Source: Enhydrobacter aerosaccus (GTDB lineage: Bacteria; Pseudomonadota; Alphaproteobacteria; Reyranellales; Reyranellaceae). From it: a stretch of 53,415 nt of DNA. The DNA lies in the NCBI GenBank assembly GCA_903832005.1, contig CAIKZO010000138.1, positions 1-53,415 on the forward strand, given 5' to 3'. Within the stretch, counting starts at the first letter, position 1. Every line of letters begins with the position of its first letter. A program made the position numbers and the translations under genes. The notes below the pieces were generated by a model. It made no database searches. It was not told the DNA's origin and worked only from the letters and a program-made list of their open reading frames with translations. Positions 17,847 to 26,147 of this stretch are shown here, one piece after another.

Positions 17847-18503
17847 CTAGAACTCGACGTCAAGCTCCTCGACTTCCTCGGGCTCGGAGCGGGCCGCGTT
17901 GGTCCATTCGAGCATCGCGGGGAAGCGCAGCATCTGGTCGCGATACGCGGCCGACACCGGATCGAGCTTCACGTCGTAGGTCGCAAAGCGCGTGCACACC
18001 GGCGCGTACATCGCGTCGGCGGTCGTGGGAGTGGCGCCAAAAAGATAGGGCCCGCCGTAGCGCTGCAGGCAGTCCTTCCAGATCGCCGTCACGCGCTCGA
18101 TGTCGGCCTGGGCGCCGGCCCAGACCTTGAAGCCTTCGTGCCTCTGCTTGAGGTTCATCGGCAACGCCGAGCGCAGGTTGGCGAAGCCCGAATGCATCTC
18201 CCCGCACACCGCCCGGCAATGGGCGCGCGCCACCGGATCGGCAGGCAGCAACCCGGCCTCGGGCTTCAGCTCGTGCAAATACTCGCCGATCGCCAAAGTG
18301 TCCCAAACCTTGACCGGCCCGTGCTCCAGGCAGGGCACCAGGAAGGAGGGCGACAGCAGCAAAAGCTCGGCCCGCGTGGACGGATCGTCGAGCGAAGCGA
18401 CCTTTTCGTCGAAGTCGAGCCCGGCCATTCGGCACAGCAGCCAGCCGCGGAGCGACCAAGAGGAATAGTTCTTGCTACTGACGGTGAGTGAAGCCTCGGC
18501 CAT
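17847..18503 (-). CDS. Glutathione S-transferase family protein
   Basis: The 218-aa protein has an N-terminal thioredoxin-like domain starting SKNYSSWSLRGWL, where a Ser or Cys would contact glutathione, the cis-proline in FLVPCLEHG, and a helical C-terminal domain (about 95-215). It may conjugate or reduce electrophiles with glutathione. It is transcribed divergently from the PHA depolymerase gene, with only 40 bases between the start codons. It ends about 80 bases before the chromate-transporter pair on the same strand. Confidence 0.85.
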   Translation of the reverse strand: MAEASLTVSSKNYSSWSLRGWLLCRMAGLDFDEKVASLDDPSTRAELLLLSPSFLVPCLEHGPVKVWDTLAIGEYLHELKPEAGLLPADPVARAHCRAVCGEMHSGFANLRSALPMNLKQRHEGFKVWAGAQADIERVTAIWKDCLQRYGGPYLFGATPTTADAMYAPVCTRFATYDVKLDPVSAAYRDQMLRFPAMLEWTNAARSEPEEVEELDVEF

Positions 18504-18522
18504 GATGGCAAGGTAAGCAAAA

Positions 18523-18533
18523 ACCGGACCGGT
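18523..18533. promoter_or_regulatory. Perfect dyad between divergent GST and phaZ starts
   Basis: ACCGGACCGGT is a perfect inverted repeat around a central A, located in the 40-base gap between the divergent start codons of the GST and PHA depolymerase genes. Its position suits an operator controlling one or both promoters. No experimental or family evidence links it to a regulator, and GC-rich DNA makes short dyads by chance. Confidence 0.35.
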
Positions 18534-18543
18534 CGCAGTCTTA

Positions 18544-19755
18544 ATGTTGTATGCCCTTTACCAGACCGCTGCAGACATAATGCTGCCGATGCGCGTCTGG
18601 GCGTCGGTTGCGGGCACGGGCTTCGCGCTCGGCGACCAGTCCGGGGCCGACCGGTGGCGGGCGGCGGGCGCGCTCTGCGAGATGATGAGCCGCGCGGCGC
18701 TCAGCCATCGCCGGCCGTCTTTCGAGCTCGATGAGATCGCGATAGGCAATCAGATTGTCCCGGTGGTCGAGCAGGAGGCACTGGCGCTGCCGTTCGGTAC
18801 CCTGCTGCGCTTCGCCAAGGAAGGCGCGATGCCTCAGCCCAAGGTGCTGGTCGTGGCGCCGCTGTCCGGCCACTTCTCGACCCTGTTGCGCGACACGGTG
18901 CGGGTGCTGCTGCCAGAGCACGACGTCTACATCACCGACTGGGCCAATGCGCGCGACGTCGGCATCTGGAACGGCCGCTTCGGCTTCGACGAATATGTCG
19001 AGTACCTGATCAAGTTCCTGGAGGCGATGGGACCGGGCGCGCACGTCGTGTCGGTCTGCCAGCCCTGCGTGCAGACGCTCGCGGCGGCGGCGATCATGGC
19101 CGAGGACGACAATCCCGCCCAGCCGCGCAGCATGACCCTGATGGCCGGCCCGATCGACACGCGCGTCTCGCCGACCAAGGTGAACGAGCTGGCGATGGGC
19201 AAGCCGATCTCCTGGTTCGAGAACAACCTGATCACGCGGGTGCCGCTGCGCTATCCGGGCGCGACGCGGAGGGTCTATCCGGGCTTCCTGCAGCTCACCG
19301 CGTTCATGAGCATGAATGCCGAGCGCCACATCAAGGCGCAGATGGACCTCTACAAGGCGCTGGCCAAGGGCGACAAGGAACAGGCCGACACGATCAAGAA
19401 ATTCTACGACGAATACTTCGCCGTGCTCGACATGACGGCGGAGTTCTACCTCGAGACGGTGCAGTGGGTGTTCCAGGAGCATCGTCTGGCGCGCGGCGTG
19501 CTGGACTGGAAGGGCCGGCGGGTGAATCCCAAGGCGATCCGCCGCACGGCGCTGTTCACCGTCGAGGGCGAGCGCGACGACATCTGCGCCATCGGCCAGA
19601 CCGTGGCCGCCCACGACCTCTGCTCCAGCCTGCGGCCCTACCGCAAGAAACACTATATGCAGGCGGGCGTCGGCCACTACGGCGTGTTCGCCGGCAAGCG
19701 CTGGGCCGGCCAGATCTACCCGCTGGTGCGCAACACCATCCTCGCCAACGAATAG
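18544..19755 (+). CDS. phaZ: Intracellular polyhydroxyalkanoate depolymerase
   Basis: The 403-aa cytoplasmic enzyme mobilises stored PHB granules. It starts MLYALYQTAADIMLPMR, typical of the intracellular PhaZ family, and has the cysteine nucleophile C172 in SVCQPCVQ, the hallmark that separates PhaZ1-type enzymes from serine depolymerases. A histidine in GVGHYGVF is the likely catalytic base. There is no signal peptide. No ribosome-binding site is obvious in front of the ATG, so it may be translated from a short leader. Confidence 0.93.
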   Translation: MLYALYQTAADIMLPMRVWASVAGTGFALGDQSGADRWRAAGALCEMMSRAALSHRRPSFELDEIAIGNQIVPVVEQEALALPFGTLLRFAKEGAMPQPKVLVVAPLSGHFSTLLRDTVRVLLPEHDVYITDWANARDVGIWNGRFGFDEYVEYLIKFLEAMGPGAHVVSVCQPCVQTLAAAAIMAEDDNPAQPRSMTLMAGPIDTRVSPTKVNELAMGKPISWFENNLITRVPLRYPGATRRVYPGFLQLTAFMSMNAERHIKAQMDLYKALAKGDKEQADTIKKFYDEYFAVLDMTAEFYLETVQWVFQEHRLARGVLDWKGRRVNPKAIRRTALFTVEGERDDICAIGQTVAAHDLCSSLRPYRKKHYMQAGVGHYGVFAGKRWAGQIYPLVRNTILANE

Positions 19756-19756
19756 C

Positions 19757-21103
19757 CTATTCGGCCGCCTGCTTGCGCAAGGACACGATGTCCTTTTCCG
19801 TGAGCTGCGCGCCCTTGGCGCCGAAGCGTGCCGTCACATAGTTGGCGACGGCAGCGATCTCGGTATCCGAATAGATCTTGCCGAACGCCGGCATGGAGAG
19901 CACGCCTTGCGGCGTATGGCGGGCCGTGCCGGAGATCACGATCTGCGCCACGTTGGTGGCCGCTGGATCGTTGACGGCCCAGGAGCCGGTGATCGTCGCG
20001 AAGGGCGAGACCGGGCTTTCCCCGGTCCAGCCGTGACAGCTGGCGCACGCGCCCTCGAAGATCTTCTTGCCCTGCGCAAGCGCGGCGCCGCCGCCTTCCT
20101 TGTGGGAAGCGGGTGCGGCCGGCGCAGGCGCAGCCGGCAGGTCGGACGACGCCACCGCCGGCACGCTCTTCAGGTAAACCACCATCGCGCGGATATCCTC
20201 CGGCGCCATCCGGCTGAAGCTGTGATCGACCGCCTCGCCCATTGGCCCCGAGGCTGTGCCGCGGCCCGCGGCATGGCCGGTCGAGAGATAGGAGACCAGT
20301 TCTTCCTCGCGCCAGGCACCGACACCGGTGCTGCTGTCCGAGCTGATGTTGAAGGCGCGCCATCCGCCGGTCACAGCGCCGGCGAACTTCGCGCGATTGT
20401 CCATCGCGAAGGCGATGTTGCGCGGCGTGTGGCACTCGCCGCAATGCGCCAGTGCCTCGGCGAGATAGGCGCCGCGGTTCCACTCCGGGCTCTTGGCCGT
20501 ATTGGGCTCGAAGCGCGTGTCGGCATTGAACACCGCCGACCAGAAGCCCATCGCCCAGCGCTGGTTGAAGGGAAAGCCCAGCGTGTTGGCGGGCGGCGTC
20601 GCGCGCACCGGCGGCAGACTGAAGAGATAGGCCTTGATCGCCAGCGCGTCGGCGTCGGTCATGTAGGTGTAGGAGGTGTAGGACATCGCCGGATAAAGCC
20701 GCGCGCCATCCTTGCGCACGCCCCGGTGCAGGGCGTTCAGGAAATCCTGGTTGCTGTATCCGCCGATGCCGGTGTCCTTGTCGGGCGTGATGTTGGTCGA
20801 ATAAAGCGTGCCGAAGGGGAGCGCAAAGGCCAGACCGCCCGCGAATTCCTTGCCGCCCTTGGCGGTGTGGCAGACCATGCAGTCAGCGGCCCGCGCCAGA
20901 TATTCGCCACGCTCCACGAGGCTCGCCTGGGCAAGCGCCGCCGGCACGCCGGTGGGGTTGGTGCCGCGATAGTCGGCCAAAGCGACCGTCGGTCCCTCGG
21001 CGAACGCCGTCGGGCCGGGACCGCGCAGCCACCACGCCACGCCTGCTGCCACGACAGCGGCGGCGACGGCGCCGACCCCAAGGACGCGCCGCACGCCGCT
21101 CAC
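19757..21103 (-). CDS. Triheme cytochrome c subunit of a periplasmic molybdenum hydroxylase
   Basis: The 448-aa protein has an N-terminal membrane anchor or signal (about 7-26) and three haem c sites: C75-MVC-H79, C221-GEC-H225 and C353-ASC-H357. The layout matches cytochrome subunits of alcohol and aldehyde dehydrogenases that pass electrons to the respiratory chain. It starts at a GTG inside a GTGA overlap with the large hydroxylase subunit, so it is probably the electron acceptor of that enzyme. A short Ala/Pro linker precedes the third haem domain. Confidence 0.92.
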   Translation of the reverse strand: MSGVRRVLGVGAVAAAVVAAGVAWWLRGPGPTAFAEGPTVALADYRGTNPTGVPAALAQASLVERGEYLARAADCMVCHTAKGGKEFAGGLAFALPFGTLYSTNITPDKDTGIGGYSNQDFLNALHRGVRKDGARLYPAMSYTSYTYMTDADALAIKAYLFSLPPVRATPPANTLGFPFNQRWAMGFWSAVFNADTRFEPNTAKSPEWNRGAYLAEALAHCGECHTPRNIAFAMDNRAKFAGAVTGGWRAFNISSDSSTGVGAWREEELVSYLSTGHAAGRGTASGPMGEAVDHSFSRMAPEDIRAMVVYLKSVPAVASSDLPAAPAPAAPASHKEGGGAALAQGKKIFEGACASCHGWTGESPVSPFATITGSWAVNDPAATNVAQIVISGTARHTPQGVLSMPAFGKIYSDTEIAAVANYVTARFGAKGAQLTEKDIVSLRKQAAE

Positions 21104-23277
21104 GACTTCTTCCCCGAGGCGATCAAGGTTCGGTCGATGGGCAGACGCCGCAAGGCAACGCCGGTCGCCGCATAGATCGCGTTACGCAAGGCGGGCGGTC
21201 CCGCCGTCGTGCCGGTTTCGCCGATACCGCCCGGCGCCTCGCCGCTCTTGATCAGATGCACCTCGATCGGCGGCACTTCGTCGATGCGCAGCATGCGATA
21301 GTCGTTGAAGTTCGACTGCTGCACGCGGCCCTTGTCGATGGTGATGTCGCCATAGAGCGCAGCGGTCAGGCCGAAGATCAGCCCGCCCTGAAGCTGGGCC
21401 TCGATGGTGTTGGGGTTGACGGCGATGCCTGTATCGACGGCGGTCACGATGCGGCGCAGCTTCACTTCGCCCGCGCTGTCGACCTCGGCTTCCACGACCG
21501 TGGCGATGAAGCTGGCGAAGGCCGGCTGCAGGCAGACCCCGCGTCCGACCCGTGCCGGCAAGGGTTTGCCCCAGCCGGATTTCTCGGCCACCAGGTCGAG
21601 TGCTGCCAGAAACCGCGGCTGCTTGGTGAGCATGTCGCGGCGGAAGGCGATCGGATCCTTGCCGACCTTGCGCGCCAACTCATCCATGAAGCTTTCGATG
21701 GCGAAGACGTTGTTGTTCGGTCCGACGCCACGCCAGAAGCCGGTCGGCACTGCCGGCGGCTCGGCCCGCACGTACTCGATGTGCAGGTTGGGGATTTCGT
21801 AGGGAATATCGACCGCGGCATCGACCCCGTCGGCGTCGATGCCCTTCTGGAAGGCAGGCGGCAGCCAGCGTGCCAGGATCGCCGAGCCGGTGACGCGATA
21901 CTTCCACGCCGCGATCTTGCCGCCGGACAGGCTGGCGGAGATCGTGTCGCGATAGACCGGCCGATAGACGTCGTGCTGCATGTCTTCTTCGCGGGTCCAC
22001 ACCACCTTGATCGGCATGTCGACCTGCTTGGCGATTCGCACGGCGGCGACCACCATGTCCGGCTCGAGCTTGCGGCCGAAGCCGCCGCCCAGCACGTGGT
22101 TGGTCACGGTCACCTTGTCGACCGGCAGGCCCGCGGCCTTGGCCGCTTCGGACTGCACGCGCGTCATGATCTGCGTGCCCGTCCAGATCTCGCAGGAGTC
22201 GGGTCCGAAGCGGACCACGCAGTTCAGCGGCTCCATCGTGGCATGGGCGAGGAACGGCAGTTCGAAATCGGCCTCGACCTTCTCGCCGCTCGCCAGGCCC
22301 TTGGCGATGTCGCCGGTGGACTTGGCGACGGCGCCGTCCTTGGCGCTCGCGGCGCGAAGGTTCTCCCAGATGTCCTTCGAACTGACGGCGGCGTTGGCGC
22401 CTTCGTCCCAGGTGACGACGAGCGCCTCGAGGCCCTTCTTCGCCGCCCACATGTGATCGCCGACGACGGCAACCAAATCGTCCAGCACGACGATCTGCCG
22501 TACGCCCTGAATCTTTTTGGCGGCGCTGTCGTCGACCTTGCCGACTTTGCCGCCGAACACCGGACATTGCGCCAAGGTCGCGAATTTCATGCCGGGCAGC
22601 ATCACATCGATGCCGTAGGTCGCCTTGCCGTTCGTCTTGTCCGGCGTATCGAAGCGCCTCAACGGCTTGCCGATCAGGAAGAAGTTCTTGGAATCCTTGA
22701 GCTTCGGCTCCTGGGGCGGTGTCTGCTTGCTGGCGGCTTCGGCCAGTGCGCCGTAGCCGAGCGTGCGCCCGCTCGCGGCATGGATCACCTGGCCCCTCGA
22801 GGCCGTGCAGCTCGCGGCGTCGACCTGCCACTGCTCTGCCGCCGCCTGGATCAGTTGGGCGCGCGCGCCGGCGCCGGCCTTGCGCAACGGCTGCCAGAAA
22901 GCGCGCACCGACGTGGAACCGCCGGTGGCTTGGAGGCCAAAGAGAGGATTGCCATAGAGCTTGTCGTTCGGCGGTGCATGCGCCAGCGTCACCTGGGCGA
23001 AGTCGGCGTCGAGTTCCTCGGCGAGGATCATGGCCACCGCCGTATAGATGCCCTGGCCCATCTCGACCTGCGGCATGACGAGCGTGGTCTCGCCGGCATT
23101 GTCGATCCGGATGAAGGCATTGGGCGCGAACTTGCCGTCGGGTGCATCGGGCGTGCGCGCCGGCCCGTCGGCACCACGGACCGGAAGATGGAAGGCCAGC
23201 AGGAATCCACCGGCGAGACTGCCGGTCAGCAAGCTGCGGCGCGAGGGGGCGACCGACGCTCTTTCGATGACAGTCAT
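21100..23277 (-). CDS. Molybdopterin-binding aldehyde/N-heterocycle oxidoreductase large subunit (IorB-like)
   Basis: The 725-aa protein belongs to the xanthine oxidase family branch that is exported by Tat, since it begins with a twin-arginine signal (SRRSLLTGSLAGG). Molybdopterin contacts include GGGFGRK and GVGPNNN, and the catalytic Glu lies in GGIGETGT near the C-terminus. Relatives hydroxylate isoquinoline or oxidise aldehydes in the periplasm. Its neighbours encode a 2Fe-2S subunit (upstream) and a triheme cytochrome c (downstream), a complete electron path from substrate to the membrane. The substrate is unknown. Confidence 0.92.
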   Translation of the reverse strand: MTVIERASVAPSRRSLLTGSLAGGFLLAFHLPVRGADGPARTPDAPDGKFAPNAFIRIDNAGETTLVMPQVEMGQGIYTAVAMILAEELDADFAQVTLAHAPPNDKLYGNPLFGLQATGGSTSVRAFWQPLRKAGAGARAQLIQAAAEQWQVDAASCTASRGQVIHAASGRTLGYGALAEAASKQTPPQEPKLKDSKNFFLIGKPLRRFDTPDKTNGKATYGIDVMLPGMKFATLAQCPVFGGKVGKVDDSAAKKIQGVRQIVVLDDLVAVVGDHMWAAKKGLEALVVTWDEGANAAVSSKDIWENLRAASAKDGAVAKSTGDIAKGLASGEKVEADFELPFLAHATMEPLNCVVRFGPDSCEIWTGTQIMTRVQSEAAKAAGLPVDKVTVTNHVLGGGFGRKLEPDMVVAAVRIAKQVDMPIKVVWTREEDMQHDVYRPVYRDTISASLSGGKIAAWKYRVTGSAILARWLPPAFQKGIDADGVDAAVDIPYEIPNLHIEYVRAEPPAVPTGFWRGVGPNNNVFAIESFMDELARKVGKDPIAFRRDMLTKQPRFLAALDLVAEKSGWGKPLPARVGRGVCLQPAFASFIATVVEAEVDSAGEVKLRRIVTAVDTGIAVNPNTIEAQLQGGLIFGLTAALYGDITIDKGRVQQSNFNDYRMLRIDEVPPIEVHLIKSGEAPGGIGETGTTAGPPALRNAIYAATGVALRRLPIDRTLIASGKKS

Positions 23278-23280
23278 CGG

Positions 23281-23736
23281 CTAACCCTCCGACGCCGCGC
23301 GCTTGATCGCGGCGCGGATGCGAACGTAGGTACCGCAGCGGCAGATATTGCCGGCCATGGCCGCGTCGATGTCGGCGTCGTCGGGCTTGGGCGTGGCCGC
23401 GAGCAGGGCCGCCGCCGACATGATCTGTCCTGACTGGCAGTAGCCGCACTGGATGACTTCGAGGTCGAGCCAGGCCTTCTGGACCTTGGCGCCGGCGGTG
23501 CTGTCGCCCACGCCCTCGATGGTGGTGATGGCACGGTCCTTCACCGCGCCGACCGGCAGCACGCAGGACCGCACCGCCTTGCCGTCGAGATGCACGGTGC
23601 ATGCGCCGCATTGCGCGATTCCGCAGCCGAATTTTGTGCCGGTCATGCCGAGAACGTCGCGCAGCACCCAGAGCAGCGGTGTGTCGTCGGCCGCGTCGAA
23701 CGTCTTCTGCTCTCCGTTGATCTTCAACGTTGCCAT
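23281..23736 (-). CDS. 2Fe-2S subunit of molybdenum hydroxylase (IorA-like)
   Basis: The 151-aa protein binds two 2Fe-2S clusters. The plant-type cluster uses C38, C43, C46 and C58, and the helical-domain cluster uses C97, C100, C132 and C134. It transfers electrons from the molybdenum site of the large subunit and is presumably co-exported with it, since it has no signal of its own. It is the first gene of the operon, three bases before the large subunit. Confidence 0.94.
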   Translation of the reverse strand: MATLKINGEQKTFDAADDTPLLWVLRDVLGMTGTKFGCGIAQCGACTVHLDGKAVRSCVLPVGAVKDRAITTIEGVGDSTAGAKVQKAWLDLEVIQCGYCQSGQIMSAAALLAATPKPDDADIDAAMAGNICRCGTYVRIRAAIKRAASEG

Positions 23737-23816
23737 GCGACGCCTCCACGCTTCTCGTTTTACTTATATAGAATAACGGGGTTCCGGTGAGAATGACCAA
23801 AAGGTATGATTGCCGT

Positions 23817-23839
23817 CGTCCTGAGCGCAGCGAAGGACG
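23817..23839. repeat. REP-like palindrome upstream of methylmalonyl-CoA mutase gene
   Basis: CGTCCT at 23817-23822 and AGGACG at 23834-23839 form a six-pair stem around an 11-base loop containing GAGCGCAGCGA. The pattern CCTGAGCGCAGCGAAGG resembles an intergenic palindrome I recall as common in many bacterial genomes. It lies in the gap between the divergent hydroxylase and mutase genes, and a related core, CCTGAGCGCAGC, occurs near 38339. Its function is unknown. Confidence 0.45.
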
Positions 23840-23889
23840 CCTTCGGGGGCAGTGGCGGAACCCGGCCGGTTCGCGGTAAATTACCGTTC

Positions 23890-26046
23890 ATGGCTGACTT
23901 TCCGAAGAAGACCCTCGCCGACTGGCAAGCACTCGCCGCCAAGGAGCTGCGCGACAAGCCCGTGTCGGCGCTCGACTGGACCACGCCCGAAGGCATCGTG
24001 GTGAAGCCGCTCTATACCGCGGCCGATCTCGAGGGCCTCGAAACCGTGGGCACGGTGCCGGGCTTCCCGCCGTTCACGCGCGGCCCCAAGGCCACCATGT
24101 ATGCTGGCCGCCCCTGGACGGTGCGCCAGTACGCAGGCTTCTCGACCGCGGAAGAGTCCAACAAGTTCTATCGCGCCAATCTCGCGGCGGGCCAGATGGG
24201 CCTGTCGGTGGCGTTCGATCTCGCGACCCATCGCGGCTACGACAGCGATCATCCGCGCGTCGTCGGCGACGTCGGCAAGGCGGGCGTCGCGATCGATAGC
24301 GTCGAGGACATGAAGATCCTGTTCGACGGTATCCCGCTCGACAAGATGAGCGTGTCGATGACCATGAACGGCGCGGTGCTGCCGGTGCTGGCGGGCTACA
24401 TCGTGGCGGCAGAGGAGCAGGGCGTCCCGCAGGACAAGCTGGCGGGCACGATCCAGAACGACATCCTCAAGGAGTTCATGGTCCGCAACACCTACATCTA
24501 CCCGCCCGGACCTTCGATGCGGATCGTGGCCGACATCATCGAGTACACGGCCAAGTACATGCCGAAGTTCAACTCGATCTCGATCTCCGGCTATCACATG
24601 CAGGAAGCCGGCTCGACGCTGGTCCAGGAACTGGCGTTCACCTTGGCCGATGGTTTGGAGTATGTGCGCGCGGCAAAAGCCAAGGGTCTCGACATCGATG
24701 CCTTCGCGCCGCGCCTGTCGTTCTTCTTCTGCATTGGCATGAACTTCTTCATGGAAGCAGCCAAGCTGCGCGCCGCGCGCTTCCTGTGGGCCGAGCTGAT
24801 CAAGCCGTTCGAGCCCAAGAAGGCGGACTCTTTGTCTTTGCGCACGCACTGCCAGACCTCGGGCGTGTCGCTCACCGAGAAGGACCCGCTCAACAACGTG
24901 ATCCGCACCGCCTACGAGGCGATGTCGGCGGTGCTGGGCGGCACGCAGTCGCTGCATACCAACGCCTTCGACGAAGCGATCGCGCTGCCGACGGTGCAGT
25001 CGGCCCGGGTCGCGCGCAACACGCAGCTCATCCTCCAGAACGAAACCGGCGTCACCAAGGTGATCGATCCGCTGGCGGGTTCCTATTACGTCGAATCGCT
25101 GACCGCCAGCCTGATCGCCGAGGCGCGCACCTTGATCGCCGAGGTCGAGGCGCTGGGCGGCATGACGAAGGCCGTCGAGGCCGGCATGCCCAAGCTGCGC
25201 ATCGAGGAGGCGGCGGCCCGCAAGCAGGCGCGTATCGATCGCGGCGACGAGATCGTGGTCGGCGTCAACAAGTTCAAGCTCAAGGAAGAAGACGCGATCG
25301 ACATCCGCGAGATCGACAACGATGCCGTCCGCGAATCGCAGGTCACGCGCCTCAACAACATCCGCAAGACGCGCGATGAAGCCAAGTGCGTGGCGGCGCT
25401 GAAGGCGCTGGGCGAGGCCGCACGCAACGGCACCGGCAACCTGCTGGCGCTCTCGGTCGAGGCCACGCGGGCGCGCGCCACGGTGGGCGAGATCTCGTCG
25501 GCGCTGGAAGGGGTCTATGGCCGCTTCCAGGCGACCATCCGCTCGATCTCCGGCGTCTACGCCTCCGAGTGGGAGGGCGACGAGGGCCTCGCGCGCATCC
25601 GCACCGACATCGCCACCTTCGCCGAGGAAGAAGGCCGCCGGCCGCGCCTCATGGTCGTGAAGATGGGCCAGGACGGCCACGACCGCGGCGCCAAGGTGAT
25701 CGCCACGGCCTTTGCCGATCTCGGTTTCGACGTGGACGTCGGCCCGCTGTTCCAGACGCCGGCCGAGGCCGCGCGGGCCGCGATCGAGAACGACGTGCAC
25801 GTGATCGGCGTGTCGAGCCAGGCCGCCGGCCACAAGACGCTGGTGCCGCAGCTCATCGCCGAGCTTGCCAAGCAGGGCGGCGAGGACGTGATGGTGGTGG
25901 TGGGTGGCGTGATCCCCGCGCAGGACTACGCGTTCCTGAAGGAGGCGGGCGTGGCCGCGATCTACGGCCCCGGCACCAATATCCCGGCCGCCGCCGCCGA
26001 AATCCTCTCGATCCTGCGCCAAACCAACCACCGCCGCGCCGCCTGA
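23890..26046 (+). CDS. scpA: Methylmalonyl-CoA mutase, single-chain type
   Basis: The 718-aa enzyme interconverts (R)-methylmalonyl-CoA and succinyl-CoA with adenosylcobalamin, the last step of propionyl-CoA assimilation. Residues 1-560 form the TIM-barrel substrate domain, with GFPPFTRGPKATMY near the start and the RTHCQTSG segment. The C-terminal B12 domain has the base-off motif D595-x-H597-x-x-G600. The length and complete B12 domain fit the homodimeric form. An upstream in-frame start at 23806 is rejected because it would translate the intergenic palindrome. MeaB, its chaperone, is encoded 6.4 kb downstream. Confidence 0.95.
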   Translation: MADFPKKTLADWQALAAKELRDKPVSALDWTTPEGIVVKPLYTAADLEGLETVGTVPGFPPFTRGPKATMYAGRPWTVRQYAGFSTAEESNKFYRANLAAGQMGLSVAFDLATHRGYDSDHPRVVGDVGKAGVAIDSVEDMKILFDGIPLDKMSVSMTMNGAVLPVLAGYIVAAEEQGVPQDKLAGTIQNDILKEFMVRNTYIYPPGPSMRIVADIIEYTAKYMPKFNSISISGYHMQEAGSTLVQELAFTLADGLEYVRAAKAKGLDIDAFAPRLSFFFCIGMNFFMEAAKLRAARFLWAELIKPFEPKKADSLSLRTHCQTSGVSLTEKDPLNNVIRTAYEAMSAVLGGTQSLHTNAFDEAIALPTVQSARVARNTQLILQNETGVTKVIDPLAGSYYVESLTASLIAEARTLIAEVEALGGMTKAVEAGMPKLRIEEAAARKQARIDRGDEIVVGVNKFKLKEEDAIDIREIDNDAVRESQVTRLNNIRKTRDEAKCVAALKALGEAARNGTGNLLALSVEATRARATVGEISSALEGVYGRFQATIRSISGVYASEWEGDEGLARIRTDIATFAEEEGRRPRLMVVKMGQDGHDRGAKVIATAFADLGFDVDVGPLFQTPAEAARAAIENDVHVIGVSSQAAGHKTLVPQLIAELAKQGGEDVMVVVGGVIPAQDYAFLKEAGVAAIYGPGTNIPAAAAEILSILRQTNHRRAA

Positions 26047-26124
26047 CGGCGTATCCGTTTCAAGCGGGCCGGTGATCTAGCGGATATAACGACCATAAGT
26101 CGGGATTTGCCGGAACGCGCTTAT

Positions 26125-26146
26125 AAAAGCTCTACAAGGAGCTTTT
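26125..26146 (+). promoter_or_regulatory. Ribosome-binding-site hairpin before the toxin-like gene
   Basis: AAAAGCTC (26125-26132) and GAGCTTTT (26139-26146) are perfect complements around the six-base loop TACAAG, ending one base before the ATG at 26148. The Shine-Dalgarno AAGGAG (26136-26141) lies half in the loop and half in the stem, so folding would limit ribosome access. The stem plus T-run also looks like a weak terminator. Either way it would hold expression of the gene low. Confidence 0.6.
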
Positions 26147-26147
26147 C

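Noticed and set aside
23806..23889. N-terminal extension of methylmalonyl-CoA mutase
   Set aside because: It would translate the intergenic palindrome and yields a non-conserved sequence. The start at 23890 gives the normal family N-terminus.
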